From Palaemon carinicauda (Eukaryota; Arthropoda; Malacostraca; Decapoda; Palaemonidae): a DNA stretch of 64,000 nt. The translations under genes and the position numbers were made by a program. Positions 23,901 to 39,101 of this stretch are shown piece by piece (the first letter of the stretch is position 1; the number at the start of each line of letters is the position of its first letter). The stretch is from contig NC_090766.1 in NCBI RefSeq assembly GCF_036898095.1, positions 42,890,165-42,954,164 of the forward strand, read 5' to 3'. The notes under the pieces were generated by a model, which had not been told where the DNA came from, ran no database searches, and saw only the letters and a list, made by a program, of their open reading frames with translations.

Positions 23901-26900
23901 TCTTGAGAAGCTTATTAATGGTGTTGTCATCGACGACAAGCCCCACAGACCTCCAGAGTGTAACAATTTCCTCAACGACAGGTTGCAGAACAGGTTCAGG
24001 ATCTTTGGCAGTTTTGGTTTCGGCTTCAGCTAGGCCTGCGTCGAATCCCTTGAAGTCTCGTGCAGTGACGGCATCAGGTAACATCTTCTTTCGTGAAGAG
24101 TTCAAGGTGCACCTCGAAACCTCCTCCCAAACTTGATCAATGAATCGGAGGCACATCACAATATCAAAATGCTTCTTCCAAAATTCACTTAGGGTGAGGT
24201 GTGTACTATCGGTGATTTTGAAACATCTCCTGAAGTGATGTTTTGTATTGAGCTTCTTGAAGTTAAAATCACATGCTGGTCCATGGACTGGGTGAGATGG
24301 GTGGTGTGAGATACAATGTAAAGCACCTTGATAAAGGAATACTCAAGAAGAATATCTTCCTCAAGGCAGAAGCATAATCCCACACCAGCAGACATTTTAG
24401 AGGGAGGTGCTTCTTTTCCAAATATTTTTTTACAGTTGGACTGAAACAGAGGTTTACCCACTCAACAAACAACAGTCTCATTACCCAGGCTTTTGCATTA
24501 GCCCTCCACATCACCAGAAGCTCCTCCTTGAGCACTTTGGGACTTGAAGGCTTGAAGAGTCTCCAAATGATACACCAGTAGGGCCTAGACCTTACAATCC
24601 TCACTGGCATTTGAACAGACTGCAAGGATAAGGCTGTCCATCGTAGGCTTTTGCCCGGGCAGCTTCTTTTCTTACGCCGTGATGTACGTTCAACGAGGCA
24701 TTTTCTTCCAAAAAAAGTCCAGTCTTGCCACATTTAAAGACTTGCTTGGGACTGTTGCCTTCCTCGAAAGTCAACTCGTCGAACGTCTTAACAAAGGCTT
24801 TGACCGCTTTCATGTCCTAGCTGGCAGCCTCCCCATGCCGCACCATCGTATGAGTGTCAGACTGTCTCTTGAACTTTTCAAACCACCTGCATTGGGCCTT
24901 GAACTCTAGGGGTGCCTGTTGCGATAACCCTTCCGTGTCATCTTCAGCCTAAGCTTGCACGAGATCCCTCAAAATGACGCTGGCCTTGTGGCAGATTATT
25001 GTCTCGGTGATCATGTCTCCAGCGATTTCCTTATCCTTAATCCAGAGGAGAAGCAGTTTCTCCACCTCATTATTGACATGGCTCCTCTTACTAGAAAAGA
25101 CAGTCATGCCCTTGGAAGGTGTTGCTTTCTTGATGACTTTCTTCTGCATAAGGATCATAACTATTGTTGACAGATTTCAGCCATATTCCTTAGCGATTAC
25201 ACTTAGCCGCATGCCAGCCTCATATTTCTTGATTATCTCAAGCTTTGTCCCTATAGAAAGCATCCTCTTCTTTCCTTGAACATCAGCAATGTTCTTAGGA
25301 CCACTGGCTAATACTGTAAGAGTTGAATAACGCAACAGGATAACTATAAGCATGAAAGCGAAATCACAAACACGAATTCAAATTGAACGATAGCGCTGCG
25401 GAACGAAATGGCCAAAGAATGCCGATACCTAGATGCATGATGGGAAAAATGCTGACCAATAGGAGAGCAGGATCTTAGGGCAGTAACTAACATCAGGGTA
25501 GGGAGATAACCAATGGGAGAGCAGAATGATGCCGCCCAGTATACAGTTTTGCAGCGAGCAAATCTTAAAACTATTTTCTTGGTGGCTGGGCGAATCTCGT
25601 TTCTTATAATGAGGGGGCTTTTTCATAATGTGAGGCGAAAAAATCTTCGTATCACTTTTCGTACCATGATTTTTTTGTATACAGACTTTCAAATCAAGAG
25701 GTATCACTGTAATTGGTTTATCATGAAATAAATGAGTAAATGCATTCAAAACCAGAGCTAGATATCATACATAACTATATGGATTATTTACAACTAAAAT
25801 ATAAATTGCAATAAAGACATAAAAGATATAATAAACCTTTGCACAGAATGAATCTGACAAAGTAATAAAAAAATAATTGATTCATAGTTAGCTTTAAACA
25901 TCTTCAGACATGCATTAGCATTAATCTACTAAACATCAATTTCTCTATTCTAAATACTGTAGTCTATATTATGACTACTTCCCTGCCTACATACAAAACT
26001 AAACACATGGAAAATAAATTGAATTCTTTTCTTTTTGGCAATACTGTATTTGACTTACTGGAACCTCCTTTCCGCTTTCATTTTTCTTCATTGTAGTAAC
26101 TGATGCCTGATTTTGTTCCCCACCAACACCACCTTTCGTGGATTTTCGTGAAGTTGTAGTAGATTTCACCACACTTCCAAAGGATACAACCTGTTTAGTA
26201 AGAGAATTTTCATGTGACTTAAAACTCCTCTTCAGTAAAACAGTTGCCTCCTATGATGCAGTATCTTTCATGACATCTGTTTCATTATTGGGCAACTTTA
26301 GGATATGTCAACTAATAGGGTAGTTTTCTTCAATTTTCTTTCTCATATGAAGATGGAAAGAGGTATGGCTTTAACAATTCAACTAAGATCAAGGATACAA
26401 CTCCAGATAAGCATGACCTTAAACAGTAATGTCACTACTTTTAGGAGAAGTTTATTCTGTAAGTGTTAGTACGTAATTTTACTCCTAATTTCATCTAATC
26501 AATATCACTAATCCTGGCTGTTTCTTTCTTTTTGCAATTTTAGTCTTAATTCTATTTAACCGACACCATTTACCAAGGCTGTTTCTCTTTCAAAAGCCAT
26601 CCCTGGAAGTTCTTCCTACTTAGAAATCTTCTCTTGGAAAAGACAGGTCACTTTTCAGGCATGCATCAAGGTGAATGGATGGTAGCACTTTGCAGTCTAA
26701 TGTTTATTTTCTAAGTTGAAATTCTCCTCTTTCTACCTTTTAAAAGGTAATATTAATATCAACACCTAATCATGGCCCTTTGGAACCTATAGTAGAAAGT
26801 ATACACATTCATATCTTTATTTCTCTTGTCATCATCAATGGTTCAGGATGTCATCTCTATACGACATAATGACTTAAGTTATGTTTCACCTAGTGTATGG

Positions 26901-29900
26901 TGGTCATCACGGCCCCATACAAACAATTTTACTTATAAAGGGCAATTTTTATGAGCCCATCAGTTTTATGTCAGTTGTAAAGTTATTGACCCCTGCCAAT
27001 CTTCACACCACCATGAGGTTGAAACTGGATCCTGGGTCCCAATTATTTATTGCAATTTATCCCAACTAAACAGCAATTTTGGCTAAGGTAAATGATGGAT
27101 TTATTGTGAAAAGAATTTTATTTAAGCTAAACTTAGTTTTTCAATGGAAACCAATCATTTATATCAAATATCTGAGCTACCCAACCATACCAATCACTTG
27201 TAGTTATGACTTAGATTAAAAGATATGAGGGATATTTTCCTATCTTGAATCATGGATACATTGAGTGATGGTTATCTAACCAGAAAAAAGGATTTAGACG
27301 AAGGAAAAATCTATTTTTGGGCTCAACCTGTGTCGCTCCGTGAAATGCTCCTTAAAGCACCATTTCAAAGGTATAAATACTGCTAAATATACCAGAAAAA
27401 AAAGTTGCATGGAATGCCAGGAATATACCCAGCTCGCTCACCCCTAAAGGGTGTTGGTATTAAAACTGGGGCGAGTGATACCACTACCAGAGGTCCCTTT
27501 CCAATTAGACTTCTCCCTCCTCAAAATCCCACGTTATTACGAGGTGTCGTTCACGACAGCTACTGGCCCCCGCTGCCCCCCAACCACCACCACTAACTAT
27601 CCTTCTCCCATTATTCCTTGTTAGCACCCGTGAACGTTCGGATGTGTTTTTCGTAGCTCTATGTTATTTTGTGTTTTTTAAGATTCAGGAATAGTTACTG
27701 ATTAAATTTAAAAGTTAAAAGCTAAATTATCAGGCAATATTAACATCAGTTAATAAACATCAATTTTCAGGAACAAGGGGCTAATGTAGTACATCTTAGT
27801 TAAACTCTGATGTTTAATTTATATTTCATAGTAGCTCCGACTTCAAGAGCATAAAACACACAAATTTTGGGGAGGGTGAAGTGAAAAAATTATACCCAAA
27901 TTACGAATTAAATATACAGTAATGGATAAAAGTATATTATATAATGGATAAAAAGTAAATAAATGTAGGTAAAAATTTTGGACAAATAGAAATCTAAATT
28001 GTGTCTATAAAACCTATGTTTCTTAAAAAAGTTAAAATCCCAAGAACAGAAATCATCAGTGAAAAAAGGTTGATAAAACTTTTCTCACCAAACCTTAAGA
28101 CTCTCTCTTTTAAAACTTTACAATTGATAAAAATATTTTTAATGGTTAAAATACTGTCACACCTGCTTCACAAGGTGTGAACATCAATTACCCAAATGTA
28201 AGTTTTGTGTGACCAATGCGCAATCTGGCTAAAATGACTTCTGTCTTCATTGCTCTTTGCAAGACCCAAGAAACAAGTGGTTTTATCTGTTTCAATTTAT
28301 TAATATCAGATTTATAATTCCACTGATCTTGCCATTTTGTAGCTATGAACTCCTTTAAGCGGGTTATATAATCTTTTATGGGTATTGGAAAAGCTTGCTT
28401 GGTGAATTAATTGAAGATTTAGCTGTAGCATCCACTTTTTCAATACCCATAACCTAAACATGAGCAGGAATCCAACATGTTTCTATATTAACCCCGAGGA
28501 AGTAAAACTTATCAAGTAGCTCTTTATTTTTTTATACCAATTGATTCTCATGAGTGTAGCCCATTAGAGCTTCTATGGTACTTCTTGAATCACTATAAAT
28601 CACAAACTTATGATTCACCCTATCTTCATAATCTCAATTGCTAATATTATGGCCGATAATTAGGAGGTAAATACCAATGCTTCACTTGGTAATGAGACCT
28701 GACTATTTATGTCTGGGGACACTGAGGCACAGCCAGCAACCATTGAAGATTTAAAGCTATCAGTATAAATAACATAAAGTTCTTTCCTTTGAATATGTTC
28801 CAAAGTATGTTGTTTATGGTGACTATGAGTACCGTATACAATACAGTAATTATATTTCCTTACTGAAGAAAACTGGCACAATTGATGAAGGTGGCAGAGG
28901 AGCATATGAACAGAGGAAATATACTGAAATGACTTCTAGATGACACTGGATAGAAATAAAACAGCGTTATCAAGGTAAACACTTCATAAACAGATACAAG
29001 TGGCATTAACGCAACATGAGGATGGTGACTAATAGCGGTATTAATCGCCAATTTAAAGTATCAATTACAATCTCCTTGCTAGCAAGGCTGTCATCTTGAT
29101 CAATTCCTCAAAATCTGTCCTGTCAACTTCAGCACAGTATACAAATAAAAGCCATCAGTAGGACCATAATTCGTATTTCAAGACAATATTTTTTCTTTCA
29201 TATCTTTTAGTATTGCTAATTATTCATAAATCTACAAACTAAATTTCTTAATGGGAAAAACTCCAGTTTAAAATAATTCCTATTTCAAGACGCATCGCTC
29301 AAAAGTAAATATCTTAATCATTCTAAAGACTGCAAATTGACCCTCACTTGATGGACACTCCCTTGCCCAAGGTATTTTGAAAACAACAAACATTCATAGT
29401 GCTTTCCTGGCTTAACTTAGATTTTGAATAATTTGTTAACCCTTTTACCCCAAAGGACGTACTGGCATGTTTCACAAAACTCACCCCTTTACCCCATGGA
29501 CGTACCGGTACGTCCTTGCAAAAAACTGCTATTTACATGTTTTTTGCATATTTTCGATAATTTTTTGAGAAACTTCAGGCATTTTCCAAGAGAATGAGAC
29601 CAACCTGACCTCTCTATGACGAAAATTAAGGCTGTTAGAGCAATTTAAAAAAAATATACTGCAAAATGTGCTTGAAAAAAAAATAACCCCTGGGGTTAAG
29701 GGTTGGAAAGTTCCAAATAGCCTGGGGGTAAAAGGGTTAAGATATATTTCTGTAAAAAAACTAGGTCAGAACTTTTCGTCATTCAAAGAATAAATTGATC
29801 ACATTCCAAAAAATTTACTATTCATGTTACTTAACATTCCCATTAAGTATAAAAGAGAAAAAGTACAAGAACACAATATCAAAGGCTTACTTGCTGTTGC

Positions 29901-30311
29901 TGATGCTCATGGGCAGAAATCTGCATTTCTTGTGTCTGTTGGTGTGGCTGCACAGGTGCCGATGTATAGTGCAATTGTGGACCAGTTCCCTCTACGCCAT
30001 TAACAACACTAGATATCAGGTGTTCGCTAACCAGGCCTAGAAAAAATATGTAATTCATAGAGGAAGTAGAACATAGCAAAATAAGAGAACTAATATCAAA
30101 GCCATCTTCGGCAAAGTAAATGCTGAGTAAGAAGAGAAAAGCATTAAGTAATTATCTAGTAATGACATTGTGACTTTAATATTTACTGTAAGTAATAAAT
30201 TTTGTGGATTGAAATAGAATAGAATTTCAAACTGGTTACCTGGTTTGATATACTATATCAACTGCGATCAGAAAAATTTCATAAACAAAGAACAATAACC
30301 AAATATCTATG

Positions 30312-30380
<69 letters not shown>

Positions 30381-30520
30381 TATATATATATATATATATA
30401 TTATTTTTTTTATCAAGACTTGTTCACTCTGTATTTGGTGTTACATAGCTGTAATTATATACCCACAAATATTGCTTCATGACATATCTCCTTTATATTT
30501 TCTTATGTTTCACAGTATAT

Positions 30521-30593
<73 letters not shown>

Positions 30594-33500
30594 AATCACG
30601 AAAGCTGACACGTGATGAATATAAAATGTATTATAGCCACGAAAGGAAAAATGAAAAGACTTGATTGGAGTTAGTACTTTCATCCACTAAGGACATCAAC
30701 AGACTCAACAATGTATGTATGTATGTACGTACGTATGTATGTACGTATGTATGTATGTATGTATGTATGTATAAACATTTTCAAAATAATCATAAAATGA
30801 TTGCAAAAAACATGTGAAACCAACACTTTACCTGAACTGACATTTTGTTGGGGTGCTGCCTGACTGGCTAGTTGAGTTGCAAGGAAGGTCGCAACATCTT
30901 CCTCTTCCGTATGCATAGTAGAGTTGTTTGAGTTATCAGTCCTAGCTGTGGCTACTTCCATGGGTCTAGGTGATGATGTATTTGCAGGTGGACCCAGAGT
31001 ATTCCCTATGACATTTCTTTGACCAGTAGAATCTACTTCTTCCTCAATAGTTACTGTTGCTGTCAAAGCATCTGTTTCATTTGAATGAGACTGCCATCCT
31101 CCACCGACGCTTGGTAACTGAATTAAACTCGAGTTTGTAGTTTCACTGCTTGTCGTAACTGTTTCAACAATTGAAGTTACATTTTCCTGCGAAAAAAATT
31201 AAAAACTATGAAACATCAGTGTAACCAATTAGGCTACTTATAACTTGGGCCATTTCATAATCATAAAATTATTCCAGGCACTACCATGTTGCATCAGAAA
31301 ACTTTAGTCAGCCAGTGCAATTTCACATGCACAGTGGCATCTTAGGGTCTCAGGAAGGTAACAGCATCATTTTTTGTGTTAACTGAGCAATGAACTGCAT
31401 GAAATTAGAAGGAATACGACTCAGGAACTTACATTATAAATAATCAGGTTGAATCATAAATTAGTCTAAAAAGTTATAAATTTGAAAGTAATTTGTATTT
31501 TTGAAATTTAAAGTAATTTGTAGTTTTCCTAACTACAAATCTAAGTTCTTTACGCAGGAGATAGAAATTAGTGTAATCTGGAGCAGTACTAGAAAACTTT
31601 AAACGAGATGTCAACAACTGCTCAGTTTGTTACTAGTGTTACCAGGGAAGCACCCACACCCCACTCACTCACAACCACCCCACTTTGATTACAGTATAGA
31701 CAGGACTTTTCACGGGTTGGTGAGGACAGGTAAAATTTGTGTAAAGATCTCAGGTTTGTAGAGTTAGGAAAAATACAAATTATTGAATAGTCAGCTCTCG
31801 TTTTAAACGAGCTTGGTTTTTATGATTTCGCTCTCTTGTGACACAGAGAACCATATTACGCCACTTCCCTCTCCATGCAGTACAACATCCCATCTCACTA
31901 TGACTTGTAGTCATCATTTGGCCTCAGTCTTGCATCGTCTCTCTTTGCGCGTGCATCTCCCACTTCAGTTTTTTTTTAGCAATCACGTTATCGTGTAAAA
32001 AAGTGATTTATTTGTATACAGTAGTACACACTATATTCCCGGAGATTGTTTATATTTACGGGTTAATATACTATAAATATGTTACCCTACAGTACTGTGC
32101 AAGGAGTGGTCGTTGTATAAAATATGCACACTTAGTTAATCTTAAATTATATACATATTGTACAGTACAGTATTACAGCAACGCATAGTACTGTTTATTG
32201 TAAATGCAGGCTACGTGTGCGGTGAGTTGTCAAATAGCCAAGTCGTCCGAACGAAAACAGCAAACACTTCTAGTACAGTTAAGCTTTACTGTCACAATAG
32301 TACTGTATATATATTACAATAATATACACTACAATATCAACGAGTGTTATACAGTATTGCTAGATAGAAAAACCAGTGATTTGTAGTTTTTACTGTAAGT
32401 GTAACATGACTACTGGGTAAAATTATAGTTCCGGTCAGGGCAACAACCTACTGTAGTGTTGCATACTGTACTGTAGCCTTACGATGTCAAGTACATACTG
32501 TACATGTGTGCACGTATAATATACAGTTACTGATATCTCTTCCTTTAATTATAAAATACTTATACTGTGATAGATACCAAGCAAAACAATATCAGGCAGT
32601 ACTTAGTGTGTTAATTGTCCAAGTGTAGGCAATAGGTAGTGAGTTGTTAGGTAGGGAGTTGTCCCACCCTAAGACAGATATTTGCGAAATCGCATTCTTC
32701 GCACCTGTCTCAGTTACCTAACCCTTACGAAGGAGGGGGGGCTGATTGTACTTCCAAATTTGTCGTTTGTTCTGACACGAATACAAACCATTGCTCTTTA
32801 CATAGGAAACTTAACCTATGGTGGGTGGAAGTCCTCTTTTCAACTGGCTAAAACTTTAATAACCGGGAATGCTACATCTGAATGTGGTAGTGCGTGAGAT
32901 GAGCATAACTATGTCAGAGGATCAACACTGTGTGTAGGGTGGGTAGTGAGTGGAGAATGCTAATGCAACAGTACCTAGGCAACATACAAAAAATGGGTTT
33001 GCGAATACATACACCGTGAGTTTACCAGCCCCATTTCCCACTCGTAAGGAGGATGGGAATGTAACCAAAATATCACTAGATATAATAGCTAACCAGCTAC
33101 ATGGGGCTTACCTGCAGTATAATTGAGATCAAACTGACATCAAAGATGGATGCTGTGACTCAGGAGAGGGGAAGATGAAGAAAAGAAAAGAGCCCATTCA
33201 TTCTTTCCATTCATCTCACACTAAATCCGAAACCTTAATCCTCAACTGACTGCTAATAGTCCTGTGAGGGAGCAAAGGTATCTATATCACTTGCTGAGCA
33301 GCCACCAGAGGTCCTAGAGAGAAAGTATCTCGGGACCTGTGTGTTATATCTTGCAGGTAGTGGACAGTGGAAGGCCATGGTACAGAGGCTATGGCACTAC
33401 CCAAGACTAGAGAACAATAATTTGATTTTGGAATGTCCTTCTCCTGGAAGAGCTGCTTACCATAGCTAAAGAGTCTCTTCTACCCTTACCAAGAAGAAAA

Positions 33501-33761
33501 AGGCCACTAAACAATTACAGTGTAGTAACCCCTTGGGTGAAAAAGCATTGTTTGGTAATCTCATGTTGTCAGGTGTATGAGGACAAAGGAGAATATGTAA
33601 AGAATAAGCCAGACTATTCGATGTGTGTGTAGGCAAAGGGAAAATGAACCATAACCAGAGAGAAGAATCCAATGTAGTACTGTCTGGCCAGTCAAAGGAC
33701 CCCATAACTCTCTAGCGGTAGTATCTCAATGGGTGGCTGGTGCCCTGGCCAGCCTACTACC

Positions 33762-33807
<46 letters not shown>

Positions 33808-36800
33808 GCGGTAGCATCTCAACGGGTGGCCGGTGCCCTGGTTAACCTAATATGCCTAAATACTATCATTAGTTATCACCTTGATCATTTGTGTTCAATA
33901 AGTTCGTTTGTTCGTTATGATCAACAACGGAGTGTACCGTAAACAAACGGAAGGTTTCCGTTTCAGGCGGCGTGTTTACGAAAAGCATTACAGTACAGTG
34001 ATACCTCGGTACTCGACCATAATCCGTTCGAGATCCGTGTTCGACCTCCGATTTGTTCGAGTACCGAATTTTTTTTCCCCATAAGAAATAATGGTATATA
34101 TTCTATTCCGTTCCCAAGCACTCGAACAGGCCCAAAATATTAATAAAACGTGTACCTAAACAACAATAATTATCTAAATGTGTATGAAATTGGTCAGAAA
34201 ATCCTATAAAACAATTTTAAACCATTTACTGTACTAAAATAAAACAATTTTAAACCATTTTCTGTACTGTAGTGAACATACCTTTGAGCAGCGGTTCGAT
34301 GGCATACAGGGATGGATGTGGAGAGGATGGAAGGGGGAGGTTACTGCTTGGAAGGAGAGTCCCCTTCCATGATGTGGCGGGGTAGTTCTCCTTCAGGAGT
34401 TGTTTCTCTCTCCAATGAAAGGGTGGGCAGATCTATTTCAGGGGTTTCTTCTCTTCTTTGTCTCTTCTTTGGAGGAGAAACAGGCTTTGATGTAGCAGCT
34501 TTCTTTTCTTTTGTGAAAAACTGGTCTATTGTTAATTGTTTCTTCCTCCTCTGCAGTATTCTTCGAAAATGATACATGACACTATCATTAAACATATGCA
34601 CTGCCCGGTTTGCTACTGCAATTTCTGGGTGGTATTTTTCAGCAAAAGCCTGCACATCTGCCCACTTGGAACAAATTTCATTGATGAGAGAACTTGGAAC
34701 ATCCTCCCTTACCTCATCCTCTTCTGAAGATTCCTGCTCCACAATCAGATCCTGCTGCTGTTGTTGTTGCAGGTGCAACAATTCCTCCACAGTCAACTCG
34801 GTAGAATGGCTTTCTACAAGCTCATCAATATCATCCTTGTCGACCTCAAGCCCCAAACTCCTGCCCATGACAACAATTTCCTCAACGACATCAGTGTCAT
34901 CAGAAATTACAGGGGTAGCAGTGCTTGGACCCGCCTCTGGTTGGAAACCTTCAAACTCCCTCTCTGTGACACATGATGGCCACAGCTTACGCCAGGCAGA
35001 GTTCAATGTCCTATAGGTCACACCTCGCCAAGCTTGGTCAATCATGTTAACAGAGTTGAGGATGCTGAAGTGTTCCTTCCAGAATTCCTTTAGGGTCAAC
35101 TTCGTGTCACTGGTCACTTCAAAACACTTTCTGAAAAGGGCCTTGGTATAGAGTTTTTTGAAGTTTGAAATGACCTGTTGGTCCATGGGCTGGAGTATGG
35201 GAGTAGTATTGGGGGGCAAGAATTTGATTTTGATAAAGCTGTATTCTTCTTTCAAGTCATCCTCGAGACCTGGAGGATGTGCAGGAGCATTGTCCATAAC
35301 CAGAAGACATTTCATTGGCAAGCTCTTTTCAATGAGGTAAGCCTTAACCTGGGGGGCAAACACTTCGTTTATCCACTCAGTAAAGAATTGTCTTGTGACC
35401 CAAGATTTAGTGTTCGAGCGCCACATAACTGGTAGTGCACTTTTACAAATATTATTTCGTTTGAACACCCGGGGGTTGTCCGAGTGGTACACTAACAAGG
35501 GTTTGATCTTGCAATCGCCACTTGCATTTGCACACAGCAACAATGTTAGCCTATCTTTCATTGGCTTGTGACCTGGCATCTTCGTCTCGTCCTTGGTAAT
35601 GTACGTATTGGCTGGCATTTTCTTCCAAAATAACCCAGTCTCATCACAATTAAAGACTTGTTGTGCGATCAAATTTTGTTCATTTATGTACCGATCGAAT
35701 TCCCCCACGTATTTATCGGCTGCAATTTGATCCGAACTAGCTGCCTCCCCATGCCTAGTAACACGATGAATACCTGTTCTATTACGAAACTTTTCAAACC
35801 AACCCCTGCTCGCTTTAAATGTAAATGAATCACTTTCACTGGTACTCGGACTTTTCTTCACTAATTCTTCATAGATATGCAACGCTTTTTCACAAATGAA
35901 CGCTTCACTAACACTTTCCCCGGCCAACTGTTTTTCTTTAATAAATATTAAAAGTAACTTTTCCATCTCCTCAATCACTTGTGGCCTTTGCTTAGTTACC
36001 GCCGTAACTCCCGTTGCAACATTCGCCTTCTTAATCATTTCTTTATGCTTTAAAAACGTAGAAATGGTCGACTTCGCCATTCCGTATTCTACCGCTAAAT
36101 CGGACACTCGTACACCATTCTCATATTTCGCTATAATTTCCTTCTTCAACTCGATCGTTGTTCGCACTGTTTTCCTCTTCTCCTTCCCCTTAACACTCAT
36201 TACTTTCTTGGGACTCATTATGAAAGCTAAAAAAGCAATTAAAAGCACTGAAAATCACTAAATCACAACGAATGCTGATCGCGCGTTGTCTGAGTGACGC
36301 TCTCGAGAGAACTGATGCTTCCCGAACAAGCGAGAGTGGCCGAGATGGCGCGATCATCACAAAGCCCATGCGGTCGTCACGTGTTCGGCTGGTCGAGTAC
36401 CGAATTTTTGGTCGAGCACCGCAGCAAAAATTTCTCGAAAATTTTGGTCGAACTCCGAATTGTTCGAGTATAGAGTCGTTCGACTACCGAGGTATCACTG
36501 TATATAAATCACATTCGCTTCGAAGTTCTAAGAAAAAGTAAAACAACATTGGTAATAAAATCATCATACTGTATACTCAATACTTGGTAAGATAGCTGTT
36601 GCTGCAAAAACTAACCTTAACATGTGTAAATGTGTTCAATTTTTTTGTTATGATCAGAGATGAACGTACACTAAACAATGGATTCCAATTTTTATTGTTT
36701 TCTAGTGTGTTTAGGAAACACATGATATAAAATCGCCTTTATTTCGTTAATTTAGGATTTTCACTGATACAACAAGGTAGGTGTCGGAGACCTCTGACAA

Positions 36801-39043
36801 TCTGGTGAATGACGATCATGCGGCGGAGATCGACAAACTAGAGAGCGCGAGCGAAGAGCAGGCGAGCAAAGCGTTGGTGAGCGGCACGCTCACCAACACA
36901 TAGGTGATCAGCGAGCCGGCTAGTGATGTGATGGCAAGCGATAAGCTGGAGATCAGCAAGCAGGAAAGCAGCATGCAGGAGAGCGTAGTGCTGGCAAGCA
37001 GAGACATGGGGATTAGTAAGCTGGAGCATGATGAGGTGGAGAGTGGCGCGTTGGCGAGTATCGTCAGGCATAAGACATTCTAGGCGGTGGACGAGATGGC
37101 GAACAGGGAGTTGGAGGGCCGCGCTGACGAATGACAAGCTAGAAAGGAGCGCGCTGGGGAGTGGCGATCACGAGGTGACAAGTGATCACGAACTGGAGAG
37201 CGGCAAGCAGAGGTTGAGCGTCTAGCAGGCGAATGCCGATCACGAGCAGGCGAACGACGATCAGCCGCTGAGTAACGATCATGACCTGGCTAGTGACAAT
37301 CACGAGCCAGCGAGTGATGAGCACAAGCCGGTAAGTCACTATCATGAGCAAGAGAATACCGAGAAGATCATCGGTCTCTGGAACTGGAACGCTGCCTGAT
37401 GGAGAGCCAGGGCGAACGTCTGGGCATGAGAAGAGGACTACAGTCCCTGCAGGACGAAGAGATCTGAGGATGGCAGGAGACTTCTTTGTTAGTGGAAGGT
37501 CGGCGTTGGGGAGGTGAGTGTGCTGGCTGGTTTCGTCGACCAATAGGACTAACAGGAGCAGGAGGCGACGAGAGGTAGGCCTCACAGACCGCAAGAGCGT
37601 CAATCACTGCACCCACTAGATAAAGGACTTCTACTTCGGAGAACACAAGAGAAGGAACCCTATGGGACACACGCTGGAGAAGTTATACCAGACCGTCCTT
37701 GGAAGGAGGCCCTGCAACACCCAGCGATGGCCAAATCTGCAAAACATCAGAAAGTGAGAAGGACTCATCCAAGGGCGGGCACAAAGTTACGTCTCTAGGG
37801 GAAGCAGCAACGTCCCCGGAACTCTGAGGTTACTCTGGTGTTAGTTGGTCTATGCTCCTACTAGAATGCCCCTCGGAAGAGGTCGAACGAGCAGGAGCTT
37901 CGGTTAGAGAATGGGGACGGGTCAAGAAAGATGTCCAAGGTTTCTTTGCCCTTGATAAACACCCCATAGGCGAAATATCCCTCCTGGACTTCTTCTTGTA
38001 CCGATGCCCAAATCTCTCCCACAGGGAGGCAGACCACACTCTAAACTCTTCACAGGTGTTACCCTGATCACAGCGGCATTTCCTGCAGATCGGACACAGG
38101 GATCGGTCTAGATCGAGGACACGAAGGTACCGCAAGAGCGGCCCTCAAGCCTTGAACAAGTACGCATAAGAATGCAGAAGGAACACGCACACCTGAAAAG
38201 GAAAAGAATCTGAAAAAACAATCAATGTCTTTTGAGGGAGCAGAGAGCAGACATGTCTGTTCTCCTCAAAGCCAAAAGAAAGAGTGGCTTGAATACACTA
38301 GTGTGTGAGTGAGAGGGTTAGCTGGCAACCCCCACTACCCCACCCCACTAATTAGTGGGTTGGGTAGTTGCCACCTCGCCTAAAGTCTTAATGGCTAGTC
38401 TTCCAGCTTCGGCAAAAGATAATCCTTAATAAATTGCGTAAGGTTTGTAGAGTGTCAGAACAAACACCACTTGGGTCTACACCATAAGAAAAAATGGACA
38501 CCTGAAAAGATTCTTTACAACACAGGACTGAAAAGTTAAATCAGTCAAATTCATTTTCAAGCAAAAATGGCAAATTGGGAAGTAATTTATATTTTTCCTA
38601 ATGATACTGTACACATCTTTAGCTATTCATAGGGGTATGCTCTCGACGAAGCTGCAAGGACGAGCCATAAAAATTAAGCGCAGGTTGACTACCCATCCCG
38701 CTGGTTAGCAGAGGATAGGGGGGGGGGTTTGTTGCTAGCTATCCCTCTCACTCACACCTGTGACTGAATCACTTTGCTTGGAGGCAGGACCTCAAGGGGG
38801 AAAGGGTTGGCGGGTAAGTTCGTATAAATAGCTAAAGGTTTGTATCGTTAAGAAAAATACAAATTACTTCTAAATTTGTCATTTGTTCAATTAACTGTTA
38901 CTGTTTTTAGAATGATTTATTGTTAATTTATTCTCATCATTTATTTATTTCCTTACTTCCTTTCCTCACTGGGCTATTTTTCCCTATTGGAGCCCTTGGG
39001 CTTATAGCATCTTGCTTTTCCAACTAGGGTTGTAGCTTGACTA

Positions 39044-39101
<58 letters not shown>

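Larger units (their letters stand above)
31503..38463 (-). mobile_element. DIRS-type element C, heavily interrupted
   Basis: Left terminus AAATTTAAAGTAATTTGTAG..., preceded by a short partial duplicate from about 31479. Right terminus ...GGTTTGTAGAGTGTCAGAACA near 38463. The ICR is in two halves: 31750-31785 (complement of the left end) and 32735-32765 (AAATTTGTCGTTTGTTCTGA, complement of the right end), split by about 950 bp. Sequence at 33270-33360 aligns with the YR C-terminal relic of element F. The minus strand at 37139-37603 holds gag-like repeats. A (TAA)n-type repeat and a Tigger lie inside. Confidence 0.75.

Noticed and set aside
30313..30615. ORF with long YIYIYI run
   Set aside because: Translation of a TA microsatellite.
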